From: Nereocystis luetkeana
Taxonomy: Eukaryota; Sar; Phaeophyceae; Laminariales; Laminariaceae
Direction: 5' to 3'
DNA length: 64,000 nt
NCBI GenBank assembly: GCA_031213475.1
Contig: JARUPZ010000007.1
Span: 6,505,586-6,569,585 of the forward strand
The notes beneath the pieces are model-generated. The model ran no database searches, had not been told where the DNA came from, and was given only the letters and a program-made list of their open reading frames with translations. Shown piece after piece: positions 32,182-42,300 of the stretch. Position numbers and translations under genes: made by a program. Position 1 is the stretch's first letter, and each line of letters opens with the position of its first letter.

Positions 32182-32538
32182 TCAAAAAATTGCAAGGCCG
32201 TCGCAAACCCAGCTTTTCATCCCTCTTTGCCTCGCAAACCACACGAGCACAGACCAGGTCACGACCTCGCTTAGAAGTTCGATCGCTGTATCCCCGTCGC
32301 GGCTGCCTGCGTGGGGCTGGGCTGCGCCAGCCACCCAAGACGTCCCAAGAGCGATAGCCTCTTCGGCGGTGCCGGCAGAAACAATCGACCGCTGACCGCG
32401 GCGCCCCGGGGAGGACTCGGGCCGTCGCTCGCCTCGTTGGTTACCCTCGGGTGTTTGTTGACCCTTGTACTCGTTTTTTTTACTACGCTTTTCCTCGATA
32501 GGATCCAAAGGCATCTTTTTCACGGAAATTACATTCAA
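32182..32538 (-). CDS. Unidentified open frame, possible exon or TE remnant
   Basis: A 118-codon frame whose second half (SIVSAGTAEEAIALGTSWVA, then LLSEVVTWSVLVWFARQ) has GC-rich third positions and ordinary protein-like composition. I do not recognise the family. It sits between a SINE and LINE fragments, so a transposon remnant is as likely as an exon. Confidence 0.3.
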   Translation of the reverse strand: MNVISVKKMPLDPIEEKRSKKNEYKGQQTPEGNQRGERRPESSPGRRGQRSIVSAGTAEEAIALGTSWVAGAAQPHAGSRDGDTAIELLSEVVTWSVLVWFARQRGMKSWVCDGLAIF

Positions 32539-32859
32539 ATAAAATCAATTTTTTTTTTTCCTATTCGATTATCATGAGAAAGGTTTCTCGTTAAGACGGG
32601 CCTTTAAGCAGAGTAGACGATGCAATGCCATGTCATCGTACTGCATACGTACAAATTCTGTGAACGAGAGAAAAAGCGAAAGATCCACAAAAACAAAATC
32701 GACCCCCCCCCCTCAAGAAGGTGGCGTTGTGCACCCCAGAAGGAGATGTGGAAGACACTACAAAAAACAAGCCAAAGAAGATATTACCATGGCGTATAAA
32801 CAGAGTGAGACTACGAACCGATCGAAAGAACAGGGAAAAAACCGAAGCACAACAAAAAG

Positions 32860-33000
32860 CACCCTCCAGGCAGCCGCAGCAGTTTTGTGGTACGAGTGTT
32901 ACTAGTAGCATGGACAGGTTGTACCTACTATCCATAGTCGGTCTGGTACCTTGCTTCCCTGTCTGCCGCCTCCTTCCTGCTTTCGTTAACCGTGCACGAC
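32860..33000 (-). pseudogene. L2b LINE 3' tail fragment
   Basis: GGTACCTTGCTTCCCTGTCT...CTTCCTGCTTTCG is the reverse complement of the terminal codons and UTR of the second LINE family. It shares CACCCTCCAGGCAGCCGCAG with the fragment at 24676. Confidence 0.65.
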
Positions 33001-33272
33001 CCCCCGGGACAGGATGCGCCAGGCAACACCAACACAAACAAAACAGGCGCGTCATCATGCACCCACGAAACGAGGACTTGTTTCATACTCTAGTATATTG
33101 AAGGACGAAAAGGAGGAAAGACAGGAGGGAGAAAAAAAAACACAAAGGACCAATGCGAAAAAAAAAAAGTTTACGAACGAGAAAAAATGAGAAGTCTCAC
33201 GTTCGAACCAGTTGCAGCAGTTGGCGGTACGAGTAGCATAGACATGTTCCACCTATTACAGCAGTAGTCGGC

Positions 33273-33800
33273 CTGGTGCCTTGCTAACCTGTCTGCCGTC
33301 TCTTTCCTACTTTCGTCCACCCCGGTTTTCCTTCTACTCCTTCTGTTGCCCCCCTCCCCCCCCTCCTCCCTTGGGCACCATCCACAGCGGGTGCGTGGCA
33401 CTGCCTACTCAGCTTTGCCTCATCCTCGTGCCACTTGACCACGAACCGTTCGGCTGCTTCGAGGCCCCCCCGGTAGCGCTTGCCCGCCTTTTTTGCTTCA
33501 GTGGTCCACAGCGCTGTCCCAACTCCAAACACCAAGGGGGAGTGTTCCTTTGATCCCTCGGTGGCTCCGATTTCCCTGAGGTCTTCGACTATGCATCTTT
33601 GCCAAATCTCAACACTGTCCGCCAGGTCTCGGGTTCTCCCCGCCAGCCAATGTCCCGAAGATTACCCGACTGGGTGTATCGCTCCTTCTTGTTTCGCCGC
33701 GCGACGGGCCCCGCAAAAAAGAGCCGCCTTTCACGGATGGTCTTTTCGATGCTCTCGCTACGTGTCATATTGAGGGCCTCGTGTGGTACCATAGTAGTGT
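33273..33800 (-). pseudogene. C-terminal fragment of the second LINE family (L2b)
   Basis: On the minus strand it encodes EALNMTRSESIEKTIRERR, LFFAGPVARR, LVFGVGTALWTTEAKKAG and RFVVKWHEDEAKLSRQ, collinear with the fragment at 16605-17285. The frame shifts at least once near 33590, so it is dead. It ends with the same basic Gly/Arg tail and 3' UTR (TGGTTCGAACGTGAG). Confidence 0.8.
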
Positions 33801-33913
33801 GGTGTTGTGCACTGAGATTTTCACCGCCTTATATAGAGTGGCCCCACCCTATTCGATACTGGAGCAGAGCAGAGCGAGGGTTTTGCGCTGTTGTGGAGGC
33901 GAGGACGGGACGT

Positions 33914-34014
33914 GAACAGGGCGGCTACCGCCATATTTAGACCCCCAGGACGGATACCGCCCCTACTAAGGCCGCGGGAGTCTGTGTGTAGGTAGGGCGG
34001 TAGCCGCCCTGTTC
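33914..34014. mobile_element. Short foldback element
   Basis: GAACAGGGCGGCTACCGCC at the left and GGCGGTAGCCGCCCTGTTC at the right form a near-perfect 19 base inverted repeat around a ~60 base core. The words GCAGCCGCCATATTTA (44085) and GTAGCCGCCTTGTTC (34057) suggest further diverged ends nearby. Confidence 0.8.
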
Positions 34015-34169
34015 AGGGTTTCTGTCGTGACATATTACTTTACCGCGTTATCTCGAGTAGCCGCCTTGTTCATCCTGCCATATATATGCCCCCACTGCTG
34101 TACATCGAGTGTCCTTGGTGAGTTTACGTCCTATGCTGCTGTATACCGTGCGTGTGTTGTTGGATATCG

Positions 34170-34345
34170 CATCGAAACTTCCGATATTATCGTAATATCG
34201 AACTTTCGATACATGATACGCCATATCAAAATCTCGATAACATCGTAGTATCGAACTTTCGATATATGATATATCATATCGAACTTTCGATATTATTGAA
34301 ATATCGAACTGAATATCGAACGTTCGACATATCGTGTTTTGCCCT
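34170..34345. repeat. ATCGAACTTTCGAT minisatellite
   Basis: Irregular repeats of the palindrome-like words ATCGAACTTTCGATA and ATGATATA(C/T)CATATC. A related tract is at 53835-54020. Confidence 0.75.
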
Positions 34346-34815
34346 CGATCCCCTGGCATCCCCGTGTTTTTTAATGCAGATACTGAACGAATCCTTTGGA
34401 TGTATCAAATATCGAAATCGTATCAAAAATGCGTTTTTTTCGTTGATCGGTATCGTATCGAAGTCGATCCAAACAAAATGGACTTACCAGCAGGTTTTGG
34501 CTCTTCTCGTGCTGTGAACGTATGACAGCTCGCGCATCGCCTGATCTCCTGTGGCCACCTCTCACCCCGGCCCTCCTCGCAGACAACAGCAGGCAAGCTT
34601 CGGGCTCCTTTCTTGTGCCGCGATGCGTTTGTTTGTGTTGTGTTCGAGGACGACACACGGAATATCGAAATATCTCACACGTATGCGGCGGTGCAACTGG
34701 TTGCGCGTCGGGTTGCGCTGTGGGCTGCGGATCTATTTTTCGAAGGTTAATCTGTTGGGGGAAGTTGCGTTTGAATCAGCCGCCAAGTCGAGCCACACCG
34801 CATACGGTCTCGACA

Positions 34816-34826
34816 ATGCCTGCGGC

Positions 34827-34860
<34 letters not shown>

Positions 34861-35121
34861 GCAGCAGCAGCAGCGGCAGCAGCAGCAGCGGCAGCAGCAG
34901 CAGCTCACCCCCCGGGCACTTCTTTTGAATTTGGAAAGCGTCCGCCCACAGCGTCCGCCCACAATAACAGACCACCAGCAGCGGTAATACCACCAGAAGC
35001 GAACTTTACGTTTGGCTGGTATGCACAGGAGGAACGCCATTGTTTTGTGTTCCCTCCCCCTTTCCAGTTTGCGACGCCCCCGGGATTCAAGTCAACTACA
35101 ATCCGAAGGGGAACCTTATAA
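34816..35121 (+). CDS. Poly-Ala protein, unidentified, possibly one exon
   Basis: The ATG at 34816 opens 101 codons beginning MPAAAAAA with 27-28 Ala from an imperfect (GCA)n tract. It then continues with HPPGTSFEFGKRPP, IPPEANFTFGWYAQEERHC and FPPPFQFATPPGF before TAA. The second half is proline/aromatic-rich and not simple repeat. The start has A at -3. No family was recognised. It could be a real short protein, a terminal exon, or chance; the (GCA)n tract is open in all frames, which lowers confidence. Confidence 0.35.
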
Positions 35122-35157
35122 CACATACCAGGCCATGCAACACCAAACGCGTGCTTT

Positions 35158-35398
35158 ATCCCGTTTAGGACTGCAGTATGGTTTTGGGGACGAAATACTT
35201 GGGGTCAATCTTAACGAGGGCTATTTTTTTGTTTTTTTTCGGTATTTTCCCAAAATTTCGGTAGTTCTTGGTTTTTTCCTATAGGAAAATACCGGAATTT
35301 CGGGAAAATACTGAAAAAAACTGAAAAACACTCCTCGCTAAGATCGACCCTTCGATTATGGCTGGTTTTGTCCCCTTAACGGGACTGCTGTGCTAAAA
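35158..35398. mobile_element. R1 foldback MITE split by another inverted-repeat element
   Basis: The left R1 arm (GACTGCAGTATGGTTTTGGG) and right arm (GTCCCCTTAACGGGACTGCT) are separated by an AT-rich palindrome at about 35203-35351. That insert has ends GGGTCAATCTTAACGAGG and CCTCGCTAAGATCGACCC and a centre TCCTATAGGA. The ends resemble the Harbinger-type R5 MITE, so this is a nested insertion. Confidence 0.8.
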
Positions 35399-35599
35399 GG
35401 CCATGAGATATTATATCACAAGTGTCACATCAGATGTAGGCAGGTACAGAGTAGGTAGCCCAAGTGCATGTTTTTTTGTCCTTCACCCCATCTGTACGTA
35501 CGTACCGGCATGTTATTTATTAGCAGCTGTTTATTAACCCTACTCGTATTTCTCCAGCTCCCTCCCTCCCTCCCTCTGTCGTAGATGAGATCCTTATCA

Positions 35600-35690
35600 T
35601 CCCTTTTAGGACCGCAGTCCCGTTTTGGGGACCGACTACTTAAAATTTGACTGGTTCGTCCCCAAAACGGGACTGCAGCACCAAACGGGT
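35600..35690. mobile_element. R1 foldback MITE
   Basis: TTTTAGGACCGCAGTCCCG and CGGGACTGCAGCACCAAA arms; loop AAAATTTGACTGG. Confidence 0.9.
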
Positions 35691-35851
35691 TAGTAGTAAG
35701 GCAACGTATGTACATCAGGCACTTCCGCCTCCCCTCCCCGTTGCAGTGCATGTCTTCGCTTCCCATGGCGGGGAGAGTTGAGCATTTTCTCCCCTCGTGG
35801 GACTCGCGTCGAATTGTGCGTGCACACAAGGGTATTCTAGGAGCTTTCTGC

Positions 35852-35961
35852 TATTACGGGGGACCATAGTTAATAGGACCTATGGTATACATGAAAGCCT
35901 ATATATTTGACCATTTTTTTTCAACAATATTTGGTCCTGTTAACTATGATCCCCCGTAATA
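35852..35961. mobile_element. R2 MITE, full length
   Basis: TTACGGGGGACCATAG and CTATGATCCCCCGTAA termini flanked by TA on both sides. Confidence 0.9.
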
Positions 35962-36149
35962 TGAATAGTTTGTGTTTGTGGCCGATTGAAGAAAAATCCT
36001 CGTATATACGTGGCAGGATTCGAAGAAGTCGTGGCCTTGACTCTCGGTTTGAATAGTGGGGAGGGTTTAGTTAGCCACCTAAAGTATTAGACAGTCTAGT
36101 TAGTAGCCCGCTCCGGGGGGCCATGCGCGCTGGATACGAAACTATTAAC

Positions 36150-36242
36150 AACCCTTTTTAGAACCGCGGTCCCGTCTGGGGGACAAACTACTTAGAATTA
36201 GACTGATTTGTCCCCAAAACGGGACTGCGGTACTAAACGGGG
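36150..36242. mobile_element. R1 foldback MITE
   Basis: AGAACCGCGGTCCCGTCTGG and CCCCAAAACGGGACTGCGGT arms. Confidence 0.9.
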
Positions 36243-36653
36243 TTTTACCTTCGTATCGATCCCGTGGCTACTATTAATATGATGGACTTAAATTTCAAAA
36301 TAGTTGGGAGAATGCACGCAAGCCAGCGAACCAGACGAACTGCGGGAGAGGAAAGGAAACTGGAAAGAAAGAAGGATTTTTTTTTTTTTTAAAAGTAAAA
36401 AAAAGAAGGGGATGAAGAACGAAGCGCATCGCAGCCTGTAACCGTAACCACATACCTCACCAGACTCGCATTCATGCACACCCGCGTAACAACTCGTGTT
36501 AGCGCTGTATTGTAGCTTTGCTTCTTCATATTTCGAGTACGTGTTTATTTATATCTCACACCCGGTGTACGAGCCGATTGGGAGATACAAGCTCTGCCCA
36601 CAAAACTGCGATACGGAGTTATATACGACTGGGTTTGCTTGCGGGATGCCCTT

Positions 36654-36751
36654 TAACCCTTTTAGTACGCAGTCCCGTTCTGGGGAGAAACTACTTGAAA
36701 AATTGACTGGTTTGTCCCCAAAACGGGACGGCGGTACTAATAGTAAAAGGG
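36654..36751. mobile_element. R1 foldback MITE with TAGTA insertion
   Basis: Starts TAACCCTTTTAGTACGCAG. At the right end CTAATAGTAAAAGGGT stands where other copies read CTAAAAGGGT, an insertion of TAGTA at about 36740. Confidence 0.85.
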
Positions 36752-37587
36752 TCAAGAGAACGGCTTGGTGTCTAAAGCGAGGACAGCACACACCACACAC
36801 ACTGCACTGCACTGCTGCTGTTGTACGTATGTATGGTAATCAAGCATGTTCTCATACGTACAACATACTTCGGAGCGCCATTCATACAGCAGTATTGAAT
36901 AGAATAGGTTTAGCAATCTGGGAGAAGGGATCTTTAGGGGTGTTTTTGACTTGAAAATTGCGTTGCGCGGTCTGCACTTCGGAATCGTCGTCCGCGATTG
37001 AGAATTTTCCTGGTTCGATGCCAACGCGGCGCAGCCGCGCTTGCGGGCAGTTTTGGCCCGTTTTGGTTGCGGTTTGGGGTCAGGGTTAGGGTTAGAGTCA
37101 AGGGTTGGGTTGGGTCTTCGCCCATACCTTGATCCCGACAGGAACCAAAATACCTGAACAGCCTACCAACCTAAAGGTCCTTTCTCTCAGATTGTAATGG
37201 GACAATACCTGGTAGTAGTTGTTTGTCAACCCTTTCTTCGTTTCGTGCTTTTTCCAAGTATATACTCGTAATATATACAGGACCAGTAAATAATACCTGG
37301 TACTTGTTATGTACTCTGTATATAATACATATCTCTCGTATGGTATCACACTACGGTTTATACTCGATATATATTATATGATATTGCAATGCCGGGTATA
37401 TACGACGTACACCCACGTGTATTAATAGCATACTATTAATACCACTTGTACCTCTGGCCGGAGAAGTAAGGATAGTTTCTTCTTGGTGTGGATGCCTGAA
37501 TGGTCCTTATATTTACGTCAAGAGTGCTACATACCAGATATAATACACGGTATGTTTGATTATCACATTTATAATTAATCAGTATAA
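36752..37587. other. Anonymous intergenic stretch
   Basis: No gene recognised. It has two TTAGGG-like units at 37082-37096 and many TACCTGGTA and TATTAATA words (37205, 37290, 37420, 37433). Confidence 0.3.
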
Positions 37588-37690
37588 TAGGACTGCTGTC
37601 CCGTTTCGGGTGTTTCCGGGACAAAACTACTGCGGTACTTACGATGGAATTTGAGCGTTTTGTTCCCAAAACGGGACTCTGCGGTTCTGG
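37588..37690. mobile_element. R1 foldback MITE, rearranged loop
   Basis: Both arms are recognisable (GGACTGCTGTCCCGTTTCGG; CAAAACGGGACTCTGCGGTT), but the loop has about 13 extra bases (GCGGTACTTACGA) inside ACTAC-TTGGAATTTG. Confidence 0.8.
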
Positions 37691-38012
37691 AAGAGTTGAT
37701 TGAATGAATACCGCTCTCGAGATGTAAGCAGCAAGTACGGCTTTGTGTATTGTCCCGAAAAAGACGGAGCGCTTGTACACGTATTGTCCCGAAATATGTC
37801 CGCTGGGATATCGCTCGAAATGGAAGGAGTTACCTGGTACCTGGTACAATTCGAGAAAAAAAAAAAAAAAACTGTACCACCACCGTGCAGGATACATTCG
37901 TATCTCGTATACGTATATACATCCCGACATAAGGGTCGCTTGTCTATTTCCTGGTATATGTATTATGTACGTACTGGGTAGTAATTACGAGCGGTGCGTG
38001 GTGCGTATTTTT

Positions 38013-38105
38013 TAACCCTTTTAGAACCGCAGTCCCGTTCTGGGGACAAACCAGTCAAATTTCAAGTAGTTTTGTCCCCAAACGGGACTGCGGTTCTAAA
38101 AGGTC
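38013..38105. mobile_element. R1 foldback MITE
   Basis: TAACCCTTTTAGAACCGCAG at the left and GACTGCGGTTCTAAAAGGTC at the right. Confidence 0.92.
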
Positions 38106-38407
38106 AAGAGTGGTACACGATTGGTATTCGTATCCTTCGAAGTATGTTGTAATCGGAAGTTATTTCGTTCTCATGTGAGATGGATGGATGGATGAAGGAT
38201 GCAAGATGACTTGACAGGGCACCGTTCGTTAGTTTTGCCGAGAAAAGTTACCCCTTTTTTTGCGGGACATCGGCTTACCAATGCCCGAACTAATTAACTG
38301 GGTACTCGACAGCCCCTCCACCGCAAAAGAGGCAGCAAGCCCCCTGCCTCCCTGTGGATCAGACGGTCACGCGTGCCTGCCCGCCTGCCCCCTGTATGCC
38401 TACCTCT

Positions 38408-38417
38408 TTCTCTCTCT

Positions 38418-38469
<52 letters not shown>
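38408..38469. repeat. (TC)n microsatellite
   Basis: About 30 CT units with two TTT interruptions at the left. Confidence 0.95.
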
Positions 38470-38472
<3 letters not shown>

Positions 38473-38658
38473 CGTTTCTGCCGCCACGTATGTCTGCTGA
38501 AAAACCTGCTGCAGCTTTTCGAGGACTAGCTAGTATACTACTTGGTATACAGGACGCCACGACCAGAGACCCAAGGGGAACGCCACCACAAGCAACAACT
38601 ATTAATACGACAAACACGCCGATCAACGTCTACGACTGCTGGATTCCTGGCGCCGTAA

Positions 38659-38903
38659 AAATCGATTAAAAGGCGTTACGCGCTGCGCTCGAAACTGGTG
38701 GAAAACACTGGTTTGGAAAAAAAAAAAAACGAAATCGAAATCGAAGCAACAGTGAAAACTATTTTTTCATTCGGCATCCCTCGTCCGGCGGGAAGGAGGG
38801 CCCGCGCTCGCCAATTCGCCCGCGACCGCGATTGGGCGCAACAAGAACAAGAACAAGAACAAGAACAACAACAACAACAACAACCCACCCCCACCACCAA
38901 CAA

Positions 38904-38947
<44 letters not shown>

Positions 38948-38953
38948 GCGGCA

Positions 38954-39000
<47 letters not shown>

Positions 39001-39129
39001 CACTATATTCTCCCACCGGGCCAGTTTCTCACCACCATCGGGGGAGGGGGGTTGGACAGGGCGATCGCCAACGGCTCAAGAAGCACGGGAGGGTGCAACA
39101 GCTCTACTGGCAGTCCGCAGCACCGGCGG
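38659..39129 (+). other. Open leader upstream of the HAD gene ATG
   Basis: The frame of the HAD first exon is open back to a TAA at 38656 but has no ATG before 39130. It passes through (CAA)n/(GAACAA)n, (CAG)n and (CGG)n tracts that would encode poly-Gln, poly-Ser and poly-Gly. Either this is 5' UTR, or an upstream exon splices into it and the protein is longer. Confidence 0.5.
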
Positions 39130-39378
39130 ATGGCCTCGACAGTACCGCCTGCTGACAGGGCTCGTAACCGCGGAGAGGGGCTCTCGGGAGGCGTCGTCGG
39201 AGGCGGGGGCGGGGGCGGGGGCGGGGGTGGCGGCGGGGGCAGGGTAGTGGACGGGCGCGGAGGGGGGGGGATGGGCGGACGGGGCAGAAGGCCGACACAT
39301 AGAGAACCGAAGGAGTGGGATCTGGACATGGAAGCATGCTGCCGTAAAATATGCACCATTTTGAAGGACGATTGCAAG
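39130..39378 (+). CDS. HAD gene exon 1 (candidate)
   Basis: Starts MASTVPPADRARNRGEG, passes a ~14-residue Gly run and ends EACCRKICTILKDDCK at donor AAG/GTGGGT, phase 0. ATG at 39130 is the only ATG upstream of the gene body in this frame. Confidence 0.6.
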
Positions 39379-42300
39379 GTGGGTCCGGTCTGTGTAGAGA
39401 GAGGGAAGGCTTTTGTGTGTAGGGTGGGGGGAGGGGTGTGGGGCGAGGAAAGAGGCGTGTGTTGAGAGGAGAGGTGTGGGGGCCAGGAAGTAGGCGTGTT
39501 TTTGTTGGGGAGCAAGGAGATCGGGGAGTGTGTCAGGAGAAGAGGGGTGGGGTGTTATATATGGTACCAGGTACAGTGATTGTATGTATTTATCTATGCA
39601 TGCACGTAAGTATTTGCCAGAGGTACGTTTTGGGAAGGATGGGCGTTTCTTTGAAACAGTATCTCTGTGAGTGGTGGTGGAGGAGGTAACCTCGAGGTAT
39701 ACGTCCGCTCTACAGTAGTCTACCGCCGCACCATATACCGGCTATGCATGCGCTCCAACCCATTTGATCTATTTGGCCGCTTTTCATGTACGTGGTCCTA
39801 CCGCTACTGCTGCTGTACTTGCTTGCGGTACTCAACCCCTCTGGCGGGGTTTAGCACTGCAGTCCCGTTTTGGGGACAAATTACTTAGAATTTTAGTGGT
39901 TTATTCCCCAGAACGGGACTGCAGTCCTAAAAGGGTTGATATAGTGACCAAAACAGCAGTGATATCTTGGGTGATACATGTCGGTGTATCGGCGAGTGGA
40001 TTCCCAGCGGCACCGGTAAGTTCACGTTGCGCCCGTACCCTGGCGACTCCTCGCATCAACTATTGTATCTAAATACCAGGTATACCTATTAGTTGTGCAT
40101 CCTGTTATGAGGCTTAGATTGGGTAGGCGATTGGTTAACCTTTTACCTTTAGCCCAGTAGCCGGCGTCTCCGGTGGCTTGGTAGGTGGTCCGCGTGCCTA
40201 TCAAGAGCAATTTCGTGGGTCCAAGTCCCACCGAGTGCATGCTCGGAAGGGCTTTTTCTTGCATGAAATAAATTGATTAGCGGAAAGCGCGAGAGCGTGA
40301 GTTAGCTACATTCGATGAAAATCGACGAGCAGTGGGAATGCTGAACCCTACGGGCGACAAAAACTAAAGGCACGTACCGGGGGGGAGAAGGGTAGACAGC
40401 TGTGACCACGGCTTGTCCAGAAGGTCGTCGAGGGCAAAACCTCCTGCGGGTTAGGCTGGAAAGTGAAAGTGATGATGAAAAAAAAAAAAACGGGCTAAGA
40501 CCTTACCGGTAACAAATAGCGTCGACGACAGGACATGGGTCGTCGGTCGTGAGTTCGAATCTCACGTCTACCATGAAATCGCTTTTCAAAGAAAAGTGAA
40601 TTTCCTCATGCCAAGAATGTGAAAAATACTGCTGGATCCCCAGAAATTGGAACGGCGTGCTGGTGTCTCGCGTCGACCCGTATATTATCCGGTCCGTTCC
40701 AGGGGGGGGGAGTGTTACGAGGCTTAGATTGGGTAGGCGATTGGTCAACCTTTTACCTTTAGCCCAACGGACTAAGGTTCATTCTTATCAGAGAACGTTT
40801 TTTCCATAATTTTCAAAGTTTGGAAATAATTGGAGACATGTATCAATATACGGAGGCGTTCTGTCACTATTCGTGAAATTCTCCAGAACCAAAAATATCA
40901 AGTTTGTTAACATTCCAATATTTGGAAAAAAAAAAAAAAAACAGGAAAATATGGAAGATTGAAAAATTGCGCGAAAAAAATGTCGAAAATTTTGGACAAA
41001 AAGCTCTCCGATAAGAATGGCCCTGAGACCTTAACAATCATCCCCGAATTAGGCGGGGGTCTTTGGTGTATCAGTCTGTCGTCACCTTTTTACCGTCAAG
41101 CTCGTCCCTCTGAAGTCCCTACAGCAGTCGTTGGCTAACCCGGCTATAACCCGTACATACACTACTGCTGTACACTGCTGCTGTATACCAAGTATGTACT
41201 TCGACCTCTCCCTGGAAAATCGCAACTCCCGTTTTGAGGACATATTACTCGGAATTTAGGGTCGTTCTTATCGTACTAGTTTTTTCTCATCATTTCCATA
41301 TTTTTTTCGCGCAATTTTTAAATCTTCCAGAATTTCCTGGGTTTTTTTTTTTTCAACTGCTGTGAAATTTAACTTTCCTTATTTGGTTGCTTCTGGAGAA
41401 TTTCACAAACAGTGACAGAACGCTGGAAACATATCTCCAACTATTCCGAAACTTTGAAAATTCTAGAAAAAAAAACTCTCCGCTAAGAATGAGCCTAGAG
41501 TCGGATGTACTGCTGTCGGTGTATGTGTATTTATGTACGGTGGCCCCTCTATAGTGCCGGTCAAGTAGAGCCGGTTGCCCGCTATGGCGCCTGTGCCTGT
41601 ACCCGTACCTGGTACGAACTACTGCTGTACTTTGAATCTTTTAGGACCGCAGTCCCGTTTTGGGGACACAATACTTGCAATCTGAGCGGTTTGTCCCCGA
41701 AACGGGACTGCGGTTCTAACAGGGTTACTCCCTGTAAGATCGCACTCCCGTTTTGAGGACATATTACTTGGAATTAGAGTCGGACGTACTGCTGTAGGTG
41801 TTTGTACAGCAGTGGTCTCTCTATGGTGCCGGTTTAGTTCTGAGGACGTATTACTTAGAATTAGACTCGGATCTATGTGTATGTATAGTGGTCCCTCTAT
41901 AGCGCCGGTTGAAACGGTATAGCGCCTGTCGGGGTCGCTTGGCACAGATGGGATTGGCCAGTGTGGCAGTGTGCGGAGCAATTAGTGCCGGTTGGCGCTA
42001 TAGTGCCGGTATTATTGGCTAGCACTATAGAGGGACCACTACTGCCTCACCAAAAGGGTCAAGGATTGGTATAGCAGTACAAAACAGTACAGCAGTAGTA
42101 TCCCCTTCGAGCATTGAAGGGGTATTGTACCAATGTCGTTACAACGTACCAGGGTGTGTACGCAGGGTGTTTGTGATATAACCCAAATTAGTTGCGTTGT
42201 AACAATATTTTGAAACCGACAAAACATGAGGAGCTGATTGGCTAGGCGGGTGAATCAGAAGCTGCTCCGTCTGCTACACAACCAAACCCACGCTGCTGTT

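Larger units (their letters stand above)
41221..41886 (+). repeat. Tandem array of a ~100 bp unit with two inserted MITEs
   Basis: The unit CGCACTCCCGTTTTGAGGAC-ATATTACTTGGAATTAGAGT-CGGACGTACTGCTG, then GGTCTCTCTATGGTGCCGG, occurs about three times (41221, 41730, 41840). The first unit is split by an R5 element (41260-41495) and an R1 element follows it (41635-41726). The unit looks like an R1 half arm joined to an R8 end. Confidence 0.7.

Noticed and set aside
37078-37100. TTAGGG-like telomeric motif
   Set aside because: Only two exact units in a loose context; too short to be an interstitial telomere.
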